From the NCBI GenBank assembly GCA_964036045.1, contig OZ038391.1, positions 36,741,833 through 36,805,832 on the forward strand: 64,000 bases of DNA, in the 5' to 3' direction. The position numbers and the translations under genes are program-made. The stretch's first letter is position 1. Each line of letters opens with the position of its first letter. The notes beneath the pieces are model-generated. The model was given only the letters and a program-made list of their open reading frames with translations. It did not search any database and was not told where the DNA came from. Positions 43,169 through 54,289 of this stretch are shown here, piece by piece. The DNA is from Eutreptiella sp. 'Long Island Sound 2002' (taxonomy: Eukaryota > Euglenozoa > Euglenophyceae > Eutreptiales > Eutreptiaceae).

Positions 43169-43984
43169 TTAAAAGCCTCCAAATCCTGCCTGCTCCCATC
43201 CCCGCACCTTCTTGGAGGATCCATCTGTAAAAACGACATCCCAACCCTTTTCTTGTAGCACCCCAAGTGCAGTAAGGGTCTGTTCAATGTGCAATGGGTA
43301 CTTCTGTTTTTTCAATTCAGTTCTCACTTCCGCTGTCAGGGACAGGACAGGCCTCGGCCCCTTGGGGGACCTCCACTTTGTGCCCAGTCGCCGCGTGCGC
43401 TGCCACTCTAGCAAGTTATCCAAATACGGTCGCAGCTCCGCTCGCGGTAGGGTGGGGCTTTGCAAATGGAGCCACACCCGCAGCATAAACACCAAGGCCG
43501 CCACAAACTCAAAAGCAGCAAACAAAGTCCCCACGAACAGTCGCTGGCACCGCAGAGACCACGCCGTGGCCAACCCCGCCCAATACATGAGACCCTGTGT
43601 GGTAGTCAGGCTCAGCTCTGAATGGCGATATGGCAACTGCTTCACTGCCACCCACCCCCCGCCCTCCAGCTCACCCTGGCCATAAGTATGCTCGATCGAC
43701 GATCCCAAAAATTCTGTGAACTGGCAACTCTCAAAGAAGTGCTGATGCGTCTCCACCAATGGCTCAAACGGGCAGTTGTCCTGCCGTGTCATGGCACAAA
43801 GCCGCTGTGCCATAGTAGGTTTACGCCACAGAGCTCGGCGTATGAAATCTCTGTCAAAAGATGGAACCTTGAGCCGCGAGAAGGCCTTCCAAAATCGATC
43901 ACCAGTAGGTCGAAAAAGCAGTCTGTCTTTGGTGGCCACTAGCAGCAGGGACCGCGATCTCCACGCCTGTGCCCATTTACCCAT
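43169..43984 (-). pseudogene. LINE ORF2 C-terminal Cys/His region and start of RNase H
   Basis: An open frame with CPFEPLVETHQHFFESC, a Cys/His arrangement like the zinc-binding segment often found after LINE RTs. It ends with VVFTDGSS, the first aspartate of RNase H, and the frame then breaks near 43170. Confidence 0.7.
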
Positions 43985-44409
43985 GTCGCAGGGAGCATCT
44001 GCCCGCTACTGTGCATCCCCTGACTGCACAGCAAGGATTGCCTGCACCACTGAGGGGTATTTGAAGCGGAAAGTGGGCGCCATTGTCTACACAGTGGCAG
44101 GCTGCAGAACCTCTGACTGCAACAAGTGCTCCCACGGAACAGCAACTCGACGCACAGACGGCATGTGGGCATACGTCCGACGTTGCACATTCCGGAAGAG
44201 CGCATCGTGCCAAAGTCCCATAACACCAGTCCGCATCGGCGGCGGGGGCGGTGGTACTGGCATTCCCTTGCGCACCTCGGAATACGACCGAAGAGAGCCC
44301 CCGAGATCTCCCGGCGGCCGTTTGACCACCGGCGACAGCTGCAAGTATGGCAATGTAGCGCTGTTGTATGTCAACCCCACAGAATTGGCCCAGTCCTCAA
44401 AAGGTTGCG

Positions 44410-46265
44410 TCAGCCCCCGCGAGAGGCGAAAAGCCCCTTGGGCGAACAGGAATGGGAATGTACCCACTGGACATAAGCTGCCAAGCTGGCCATCTCAACA
44501 CCCCCACGGCCCGTGGGCTCTGCCGAGATTCCTCTGGTCAGGCCCCAACAGCTCATACTCAGGGCAGTAGCCTGTATGACGTGCATGTGGCGCTCCACAT
44601 GTAAATTGGGACGATGGACTCTCGCCGTCAAGTAGCAGCACGGCGATATCCACATTTGGAGCAGCGCGGTCTTCTCCTCCGGTGACAGCGGCAACGTTGA
44701 GAGGTGTCGCGCCCGTAGCATCATTTTGGAGATGACTGGGCCATACGCTTCTGACGGAGAGACATGGCCTAGCAACACACCCAAGTATTTGAGCTTCTGT
44801 TGCACCTGTGGGCCGGCAATGTGAGTCGGACATTCCCGCGACCTCGCCTTGACTAACGCGTACGACTTGCCTCTGTTGATCGTTAACCGAGAGTAGTGGC
44901 CGAATATGCCGAGGATATACAGCACCGCCTCCACATTACCCACTGCACGGCGCCCACTGCCTCGAAAGAGCAGCAGTATGTCGTCCGCATAAAGTAAAAT
45001 CTCGACATCCGCGTGGAGCCGAGACACATCATATACTAAAGCAAGAGTCAAAGCAGAGAACAATGCCGGCGACAAAGGATCTCCTTGCCGCACACCCGTA
45101 CGGGTCGCACCACTGCTGTCGGCACTACTTCCCCACACACTTCGATAACCAGTTCAGCAGTTAGGAGCTGCATCAACAACGCAATGTAATCGCGACCTAT
45201 CATTAAGTATCGCAGCATAGCCTGAAAAAAGGAATGCTGTACACTGTCGTATGCCTTCTGAAAATCAATGGCAACCACCACACAGCGGCGGGTACGACCC
45301 CAAAAATCAACCGCCTCGATGGCATGTTCCACCATCTGCCTCCCGCGCAGGAATCCCGTTTGCGACGACGGGGTGATAGCCTGTAGCACATCATGAATCT
45401 GCAGCAGCATGATTGCACTTACCCATTTCACCTTGGTGTTCTGTAAGGCCAGTGGCCGTTGCTTGTCCGGCGTCTCCGCCGAAATGCTCTTTGGGATGCA
45501 TTTTAGGATGGTGGCTGTCCAGTCCTCTGGTACAGATCCACCCGCCAGGAATTGCTCCATAATGACCACCATCTTTGCACTGAATAAGCCGTCCATGGCC
45601 TGATAGACTGATACCTGAATGCCATCCAAACCCGGCGACGAGTGAGGCTTCATTTGCCTCAGAGCCCCCTGAACCAGCGGCAGACGCACCGGCCGGAATA
45701 ACAGGGTAGCCGCGCTTTTGACGTCGGCCGGGATTGGAAGAGATTCCAAATATCTTGTGCAGTCCACCGCCGTGACCGCGTTATCCAGCATGACCCCCTC
45801 CCAAAACTTCTGCAGCATCGAGGCCATCTGCTCCCTATTCTGTGCGTAGTTACATTGTGGGTCCCGAAGTCGCATGACTGTCCGCCGTTCTTCCATCTCC
45901 TTCATCAACCGCAGGACCTCTCGGCGCCGCTGCCGGGAGTCCTCCACGCGCTCCGCTTTCGTCTGCAGCTCCTTCCGCAGTTTATCCATCGACTGTTGGT
46001 GGGTTACTTCTAGGGGATCATATGCCAAGAACGACGCCAGAGGTCGATATGCATACCCGGTACTGCCTGGGCACAGACCCTGCTGTTCCAGATATTCCCA
46101 CCCTGACCGCACCACATGGAAGGGAGAGCTGGGCCGCACCGCGGCCTCGAGCTGAGAGAACCCCCTGGTTGATTGGCCCCGGGCCCACACCGCTCCTTCC
46201 TCCCGCACAACGCTCTGTGCCGCCTGCCACCACTCTAGCGGAGACTCCACCTGCAGCGAATGCAC
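44410..46265 (-). pseudogene. reverse transcriptase domain of LINE ORF2
   Basis: Two frames joined by a shift near 45140. The upstream frame (45048-46265) has SPGLDGI, the QTGFLRGRQM region and motif A, AIDFQKAYDSV. The downstream frame (44410-45138) has GVRQGDPLSPALF (motif B region) and LLYADDILLLF, with YADD encoded at 44980-44991, then NRGKSY and LKYLGVLLG. All catalytic aspartates are present. This is a standard non-LTR RT, lost only through the frameshift and flanking stops. Confidence 0.9.
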
Positions 46266-46288
46266 GCGCTCCTATAGTCGGAGCATGG

Positions 46289-47149
46289 CTACCTCATCCG
46301 CCAACATGGCCTCCGGAAACTTCTGCCTTGGCCGCCCAACCTCGACGGTGGCGCCAGCTGGATCACTACTCCTCTATGATCGGACCCCGTAAGAATTGTA
46401 TACGCCCCCGCCACACTGGGGGTCATGGCCTCCGGCACATGCACCCTGTCAATCCGGCGCAGGGTCCTCTTGGGGCCCTGGACCGTTTGGCCAAACGTGT
46501 ACTGTGGGGGCGGCGTGGCCGTCCCCGCGTGGACCAGATCCCATCCGTCAACCATCGCCGGCTTCCGTAGTGCTTCCACCTCCGCCCCCCGCGCGGACTG
46601 TACCCCCAACACCTCCTCCCCTCCCACAAACTGGCTATCAACTCCCGGCGTCGGGATACTGTTGTGGTCCATAAGCAGCAAAGTCGGGACATCTGGCTGA
46701 CCTTGAAGGTATTGTTGAAGCCGCCTCCACTGTCGCTCTCGCACACTGGGGGTATGATGCATATGCGCTGATACCACCCGCACTTGTTGTTCAGTTTGCT
46801 GTCGCAGCGTGACAATGAGATCCCTCGGCTCCAGACGATGACTTTGTGTAGCCACCCGGCTGACCTGGCGCCACAGCACGGCCGCAGATCGGCGCCCGGA
46901 GGCCACCGTTGTCTCCATACTATACCCCCTCCTTGACAGCCAATACTTCTGTTGCAAAATTTGAGCTTCCGTGTCAAAATGGGTAGCCTGGATACCAGCT
47001 AGTTGGATGCCATGCTGGTCCATCTTCCTCACTAGGTGCGCCCTGCGCAGCTTGGTGTCAGTCGACTCCTATTTACGTGCCATCCACCCATTGAAGTTTG
47101 TTGTGAGGATCCCCATACTCACAGATAGCTTCCAGGGGTTCGCAATCAT
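46289..47149 (-). pseudogene. APE-type endonuclease domain of LINE ORF2
   Basis: ILTTNFNG near the N terminus, IQATHFD (the usual QETH region, with Glu replaced by Ala), LLLMDHNS, RRIDRVHV and GSDHRGV near the C terminus match the order of APE/EEP endonuclease motifs. The QETH glutamate normally binds the catalytic metal, so Ala here suggests inactivity or misalignment. An in-frame TAG (47069-47071) separates the first motif from the rest. The domain would make the first-strand nick. Confidence 0.8.
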
Positions 47150-48000
47150 GAGGACGGTTTAACGTCCCCGTCCCTAGTGCGTTTCATAAACTTCACCATA
47201 TCCAAGTCCATCATCTCAACTGCAGGCGCCGGCCGCGCGTCCCGCTTTGCTCCGCCTTTGTTGGCCGGCTTGCCCCGACGAGTAGTGTATTCTTGCGAAC
47301 TGATGATGTGGACTGGGGAGTCACCCTCCGTCGACCGCAGAAGGTGTCCCACGAGGTCCTGAACTCCTGGCCCCCGCACCGTCCAGGTGCAGGCTCGCAA
47401 TTCGCCAACACTCCACCGAACTCTATGAACCACAAACTTCTCGTCGCCAGTCGCCCCCAACATACTGCGTACCGCGTTCTGGTCATACCACGGAGGCACG
47501 TTTATGGCATAGACACTGGATACCTGGCCCCATGTGTCAGGGACCGTACTCGCCCTGCAGGAGGCGTCCACGTCCGAGTCCGTGAGCCACTCCCCCGACC
47601 CCTCGTCCACCACGACCAACCCCACGCTTTCATTCAGCCGCATCATATGGGGGCAGAAGTACTCCATGGCACCCTTAGTGAGGCCAACACGGACTTGGTT
47701 GTACGCCGTCGACTATAGGGCAATCTCGCTACTGACACCCAGAACTTCCCCCATGTCCCAGAAAGCCGCAAGCACATACGAAAAGAGGAAGGGGGCGTGA
47801 TCAGTCTTCTTCTCTCTACGCACAAATGCAGAGAGCTGATACGGTTTCCCCTGCATAGTGGACCCCTTGTACCATGGGACAGGCATGATCGCAAACCGGA
47901 GCCTCCGCCCCAACCGGGTGACCGGTGATTTCGCCCTTGTCAGATCCAACTCCTTAAATAGTATGCGGGTGTGCTGGACATCCGGTCCCGGCACCACCAC
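47146..48000 (-). pseudogene. LINE ORF1, one internal stop, 5' end missing
   Basis: A frame of about 284 codons with a single TAG at 47713-47715. No ATG is found at its 5' end: codon 48000 is GTG and an in-frame TAA lies just upstream, so the start is lost. The C terminus is basic (RRGKPANKGGAKRD). No RRM or zinc knuckle could be recognised. Its TGA (47146-47148) overlaps the ORF2 ATG (47147-47149), suggesting termination-reinitiation of ORF2. Confidence 0.6.
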
Positions 48001-48185
48001 TTAATTCCGGGGTTCCGTGCCCAGGAAGGTCACGAACTTCTTGGGGCACAGGGGGGGGGTATGCCGGAACTTTTGTGTGCTCAAGCGGGGGTATGCCTGA
48101 GCTTTTGTGGGCTGAGGGGGGGGCTACGCCGGAACTTTTGTGGGCTCGGGGGGGTATGCCGGAACTTTTGGGGGCTTAGGGAGGG

Positions 48186-49010
48186 GTATGTCGGAACCTT
48201 TGTGGGCTCAGGGGGGTATGCCGGAACTTTTGGGGGCTTTGGGGGGGGTATGCCGGAACTTTTGGGGCCTTAGGGGGGGGTATGCCGGAACTGTTGGGGA
48301 CTTGGGGGGGGTATGCCGGAACTTTTGGGGGCTCAGGGGGGGGGGGGGGTATGCCGGAACTTTTGTGGGCTCGGGGGGGTATGCCGAAAGTGTTGTGCGC
48401 TTGGGGCGGGTATGCCGGAACTTTTGTGGGCTTAGGGCGGGGTATGCCGGAACTTTTGTGTGCTCAGGGGGGGGTATGCCGGAACTTTTGTGGGCTCAAG
48501 GGGGGGTATGCCGGAACTTTTGTGGGCTCGGGGGGGTATGCCGGAACTATTGTGGGCTTAGGGGGGGTATGCCGGAACTTTTGGGGGCTTAGGGAGGGGT
48601 ATGTCGGAACCTTTGTGGGCTCAGGGGGGTATGCCGGAACTTTTGGGGGCTTTGGGCGGGGTATGCCGGAACTTTTGGGGCCTTAGGGGGGGGTATGCTG
48701 GAACTGTTGGGGACTTGGGGGGGGTATGCCGGAACTTTTGGGGGCTCAAGGGGGGGTATGCCAGAACTTTTGTGGGCTCGGGGGGGTATGCCGAAAGTGT
48801 TGTGCGCTTGGGGCGGGTATGCCGGAACTTTTGTGGGCTTAGGGCGGGGTATGCCGGAACTTTTGTGTGCTCAGGGGGGGGTATGCCGGAACTTTTGTGG
48901 GCTCAAGGGGGGGTATGCTGGAGCTTTTGGGGGCCAGGGGGGGGGATATGCCGGAACTTTTGTGGGCTCGCGGGGGGGGTATGCCGGAACTATTGTGGGC
49001 TTAGGGGGGG
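48186..49010. repeat. 412-bp higher-order repeat, two copies
   Basis: TATGTCGGAACCTTTG occurs at 48187 and 48599, with matching order of the following dozen units, including the GAAAGTGTTGTGCGC variant. A related copy occurs near 50020. Confidence 0.8.
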
Positions 49011-49039
49011 GGTATGCTGGAATTTTTGGGGGGCTTAGG

Positions 49040-51400
49040 GGGTGGTATGCCGGAACTTTTGGGGGCTCAGGGCGCGGTATGCCGGAACTTTTGTGTGCTC
49101 AGGTAGGGGTATGCCGGAACTTGTGTGGGCTCAAGGGGGGGTATGCCCCAGCTTTTGGGGGCTCGGGGGGGGGATATGCCGGAACCTTTGTTGCCTCGCG
49201 GGGGGGGGGTATTCCGGAACTATTATGGGCTTAGGGGGGGGTATGCCGGAAGTTTTGTGGGCTGGGGGGGGGTATGCCGGAACTTTTGGGGGCTTAGGGG
49301 GAGGTATGGCGGAACTTTTGGGGGCTTAGGGGGGGGTATGCCGGAACTTTTGGGGGCTTTGGGGGGGGTATGCCAGAACTTTTGGGTGCTTTGGGGGGGG
49401 TATGCCAGAACTATTGTGGGCTGAGGGGGGGGTATGCCAGAACTTTTGGGGGCTAAGGGGGGGGTATGTAGCAAAATTTGGGGGCTCAACGGAGGGTATG
49501 CTAGAATTTTGTGGGCTCAGGGCGGGGTATGCTGGAACTTTTCTGGGGTCACGGGGGGGTATGCTGGAACTTTCGTGGTATCAGGGGGGGGGGTATGCCG
49601 GAATTTTTGTGGGCTCAGGGGGGGGGGGGATGCCAGAACTTTTGTGGGCTTAGGGGGGGTATGCCGGAACTTTTGGGGGCTCAAAGGGGGGGCAGCCGGA
49701 ACTTTTGTGGGCTGCAGGGGGAGTATGCCGGAGCCTTTGTGGGCTCAGGGGGGGGGGGGGGTATGCCAGAACTTTTGTGGGCTCAGGTGGGGCTATGCCG
49801 GAACTTTTGTGGGCTCGGGGGGGAGCGTATGCCGGAACTATTTTGGGCTTAGGGGGGGGGTATGCCGGAACTTTTGTGGGCTAAGGGGGGGTAGGCCGGA
49901 AGTTTTGGGGGCTTAGGGGGGGTATGCCGGAACTTTTGTGGGCTCGGGGCGGTGTGCCGGAACTATTGTGGGCTTAGGGGGGGTATGCCGGAACTTTTGG
50001 GGGCTTAGGGAGGGGTACGTCGGAACCTTTGTGGGCTCATGGGGGTATGCCGGAACTTTTGGGGGCTTTGGGGGGGGTATGCCGGAACCTTTGGGGCCTT
50101 AGGGGGGGGTAGGCCGGAACTGTTGGGGGCTCAAGGGGGGGTATGCCGGAACTTTCGTGGGCTCGGGGGGGTATGCCGAAAGTGTTGTGCGCTTGGGGCG
50201 GGTATGCCGGAACTTTGGTGGGCTCAGGGCGGGTTATGCCGGAACTTTTGTGTGCTCAGGGGGGGGTATGCCGGAACTTTTGTGGGCTCAAGGGGGGGTA
50301 TGCCGGAGCTTTTGGGGGCTTGGGGGGGGGTATGCCGGAACTTTTGTGAGCTCGCGGGGGGGGGTATGCCGGAACTATTATGGGCTTAGGGGGGGGTATG
50401 CCGGAACTTTTGTGGCCTTGGGGGGGGTATGCCGGAACTTTTGAGTGCTCAGGTAGGGGTATGCCGGAACTTGTGTGGGCTCAAGGGGGGGTATGCCGGA
50501 GCTTTTGGGGGCTCGGGGGGGGGGGGGGGGTATGCCGGAACCTTTGTTGCCTCGCGGGGGGGGGGTATTCCGGAACTATTATGGGCTTAGGGGGGGGTAT
50601 GCCGGAACTTTTGTGGCCTTGGGGGGGGTATGCCGGAACTTTTGGGGGCTTAGGGGGAGGTATGCCGGAACTTTTGGGGGCTTAGGGGGGGGTATGCCGG
50701 AACTTTTGGAAGCTTTGGGGGGGGTATGCCAGAACTTTTGGGGGCTTTGGGGGGGGTATGCCAGAACTATTGTGGGCTGAGGGGGGGGTATGCCGGAACT
50801 TTTGGGGGCTAAGGGGGGGGTATGCAGCAAAATTTGGGGGCTCAACGGAGGGTATGCTAGAATTTTGTGGGCTCAGGGCGGGGTATGCTGGAACTTTTCG
50901 GGGGTCACGGGGGGGTATGCCGGAACCTTTGTGGGCTCAGGGGGGGGGGGGTATGCCAGAACTTTTGTGGGCTCAGGGGGGGGGGATGCCAGAACTTTTG
51001 TGGGCTTAGGGGGGGTATGCCGGAACTTTTGAGGGCTCAAAGGGGGGGCAGCCGGAACTTTTGTGGGCTGCAGGGGGAGTATGCCGGAGCTTTTGTGGGC
51101 TCAGGGGGGGGGGTATGCCAGAACTTTTGTGGGCTCAGGTGGGGCTATGCCGGAACTTTTGTGGGCTCGGGGGGGGGGCGTATGCCGGAACTATTTTGGG
51201 CTTAGGGGGGGGGTATGCCGGAACTTTTGTGGGCTCAGGGGGGGTATGCCGGAAGTTTTGGGGGCTTAGGGGGGGGTATGCCGGAGCTTTTCAGGGCTTG
51301 GGGGGGGTATGCCGGAACTTTTGGGGGCTTTCGGGGGGGTATGGCGGACCTTTTGTGTGCTCAGGGGGGCTATGGCGGAAATGTTGTGGGCTTAGGGGGG
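49040..51400. repeat. about 1.36 kb higher-order repeat, two copies
   Basis: GTATTCCGGAACTATTATG occurs near 49209 and 50564. The GCAAAATTTGGGGGCTCAAC unit near 49470 and 50826 and the GGCAGCCGGAAC unit near 49690 and 51048 follow with the same step. Confidence 0.8.
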
Positions 51401-54289
51401 GTATGCCGGAACTTTTGTGGGCTCCGGGGGGGTATGCCGGAACTATCGTGGGCTTAGGGGGGGGTATGCCGGAATTTTTGTGGGCTTCGAGGGGGGTATG
51501 GCGGAACTTTTGTGGGCTCAAGGGGGGGTATGCCGGAACTTTTGAGGGCTTAGGGGGGGTGTGCCGGAACTTTTGGCGGCTCAGGGGGGGGTATGCCGGA
51601 ACTTTTGTGGGCTCAAGGGGGGGGGATGCCGGAACTTTTGTGGGCTCGGGGGGGGTATGCAGGAACTGTTTTGGGCTTAGGGGGGGGTATGCCGGAACTT
51701 TTGTGCGCTCAGGGGGGGTATGCCGGAACTTTTGTAGGTTCAAGAGGGGGTATGCCGGAACTTTTGTGCGCTCACAGGGGGGTATGCGGAACTTTTGATG
51801 GCTCAGGGGGGGCTATGCCGGACCTTTTGTGTGCTCAGGGGGGCTATGGCGGAAATGTTGTGGGCTTAGGGGGGGTATGCCGGAAATTTTGGCGGCTTAG
51901 GGTGGGGTATGCTGGGACTTTTGTGGGCTCAAGGGGTCGTGTGCCAGAACTATTGTGAGCTTAGGGGGGGGTATGCCGGAACTTTTGGGGGCTAAGGGGG
52001 GGGTATGCAGCAAATTTTGGGGGCTCAACGGAGGGTATGCTGGAACTTTTGTGGGCTGAAGGGGGAGTATGCCGGAACTTTTGTGGGCTCAGGGGGGGGG
52101 GCGTATGCCGGAACTATTTTGGGCTTAGGGGGGGGGTATGCCGGAACTTTTGTGGGCTTAGGGGGAGGTATGCCGGAAACTTTGGGGGCTTAGGGGGGGG
52201 TATGCCGGAGCTTTTGAGGGCTTGGGGGGGGGTATGCCGGAACTTTTGGGGATTTGGCGGGGGTATGCCGGAACTTTTGGGGGCTCAAGGGGGGGTATGC
52301 CGGAACTTTTGTGGGCTTAGGGGGGGTATGCCGGAACTTTTGGCGGCTCAGGGGAGGGCATGCCGGAAATTTTGTGGGCTGAAGGGGGGGTATGCCGGAA
52401 CTTTTGTGGGCTCGGGGGGGGTATGCCGGAACTATCGTGGGCTTAGGGGGGGGTATGCCGGAAATTTTGTGGGCTTCGAGGGGGGTATGGCGGAACATTT
52501 GTGGGCTAAAGGGGGGGTAATCCGGAACTTTTGTGGGCTTAGGGGGGTATGCCGGAACTTTTGGCAGCTCAGGGGGGGGTATGCCGGAACTTTTGTGGGC
52601 TCAAGGGGGGGTATGCCGGAACTTATGTGGGCTCGGGGGGGGTATGCCGGAACTGTCGTGGGCACCGGGCGGGTATGCAGGAACTTTTGGGGGCTTGGGG
52701 GGGGTATGCAGGAACTGTTTTGGGCTTAGGGGGGGGTATGCCGGAACTTTTGTGCGCTCAGGGGGGGTATGCCGGAACTTTTGTAGGTTCAGGAGGGGGT
52801 ATGCCGGAACTTTTGTGCGCTCACAGGGAGGTATGCCGGAACTTTTGATGGCTCAGGGGGGGGTTAGCCGGACCTTTTGTGTGCTCAGGGGGGGGTATGC
52901 CGGAGCTTTTGTGGGCTATGGCGGAAATGTTGTGGGCTTAGGGGTGGTATGCCGGAACTTTTGGCGGCTTGGGGGGGGTATGCCGGAACCTTTGTGGGAT
53001 CAGGGGGGGGATGCCGGAACTTTTGGGAACTTGAGGGGGGGTATGCCGGAACTTTTGGGGGCTTAGGGAGGGGTATGCCGGAACTTTTGGGGACTTGGGG
53101 GGGGTATGCCGGAACTTTTGGGGGCTTAGCGTGGGGTATGCCGGAACTGTTGTGCGGTTAGGGCGGGTATGCCGGGACTTTTGTGGGCTCAGGGGGGGGT
53201 ATGCCGGAACTATCGTGGGCTCAGGGGAGGGTATGGCGGAACTTATGTGGGCTAAGAAGGGGATGTGCCGCAACTTTTGGGGGCTCGTGGGGGGTATGCC
53301 GGAACTTTTGTGGGCTCAGGGGGGGGGGTATGCCGGAACTTTTGTGGGCTCAGGGGGGGGGTATGCCGGAACCTTTGTGGGCTTAGGGGTGGGTATGCCG
53401 TAACTTTTGGGGGCTCAGGGGGAGGGTATGCCGGAACTTTTGGGGCCTCAAGGGGGGGTATGCCGGAAGTATCGTGGGCTCAGGGGAGGGTATGCCGGAA
53501 CTTTTGTGGGCTCAAAAGGGGGTATGCCGGAACTTTTGTGGGCTCGCGGGGGGGAGTATGCCGGGACTATTAGGGGCTTCGGGGGGGGGTATGCCGGAAC
53601 TTTTGTGGGCTTGGGGGGGGGTATGCCGGAACTTTTGAGGGCTTAGGGCGGGTTATGCCGGAACTGTTGGTGGGGGGTACGCCGCAACTTTTGGGGGCTT
53701 TTGGGGGGGTGTATGCCAGAACGTTTGGGGGCTTAGGGAGGGGTATGCCGGAATTTTTGTGGGCTCGGGGAGGGGTATGCCGGAACTTTTGTGGGCTTAG
53801 GGGGGGTACGCCGGAACTTTTGGGGGCTCTAGGGGAGGTATGCCGGAACTTTTGTGGACTCAAGGGGGGGGTATGCCGGAGCTTTTGTGGGCTCAGGGGG
53901 GGATGCCACAACTTTTGCGGGCTCAGGGCGGGCTATGCCGCAACTATTGAGGGCTTGTGGGGGGGGTACACCGGAACTTTTGTGGGCTCATGGGGGGTTA
54001 CGCCGGAACTTTTGTGGACTCAGAAGGGGCTATACCGGAACTTTTGTCGGCTCGGGGGGGGGCTATGCCGGAACTATTGTGGGCTTGAGGCAGGCTATGC
54101 CGGAACTGTTGTGCGCTTAGGGGGCGTATGCCGGAACTTTTGTGGGCTTGGGGGGGGGGTATGCGGGAATTTTTAGGGGCTCAGGAGGGGGGTATGCCGG
54201 GACTTTTGGGGGCTTTGGGGGGGGTATACCGGAACTTTTGTGGGCTTAGGGGGGGGTATGCCGGAACTTTTGTGGGCTCAGGGGGGGTA

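Larger units (their letters stand above)
42554..47149 (-). pseudogene. LINE ORF2: endonuclease, reverse transcriptase, RNase H (multiply broken)
   Basis: Would start at ATG 47149, overlapping the ORF1 stop as ATGA. Domains in order are APE endonuclease, RT, a Cys/His region and RNase H. Lesions include TAG at 47069-47071, a frameshift near 46315, TAG at 46272-46274, a frameshift near 45140, at least one frameshift between 44480 and 43980, and frameshifts near 43170 and 43070. The protein would nick target DNA and prime reverse transcription from it. With these breaks it is a fossil copy, though every domain is still readable. Confidence 0.85.
42369..48030 (-). mobile_element. non-LTR retrotransposon (LINE) with APE endonuclease and RNase H, decayed
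   Basis: About 5.66 kb on the minus strand with ORF1, then ORF2 (endonuclease, RT, zinc-binding region, RNase H). No LTR is seen and no poly(A) (T run on plus) at the 3' edge. The 5' edge lies near 48030, where a degenerate satellite unit begins, and ORF1 has no ATG in frame, so the 5' end is probably truncated. The APE plus RNase H architecture is typical of clades such as I, R1 and Tad and of many algal or protist LINEs; the clade is not decided here. Confidence 0.85.

Noticed and set aside
42350-48060. Target-site duplication of the LINE
   Set aside because: GAACATTTTGG on the left and GAACTTCTTGGGG on the right are alike only because both are satellite units, so a duplication cannot be told from the repeat.
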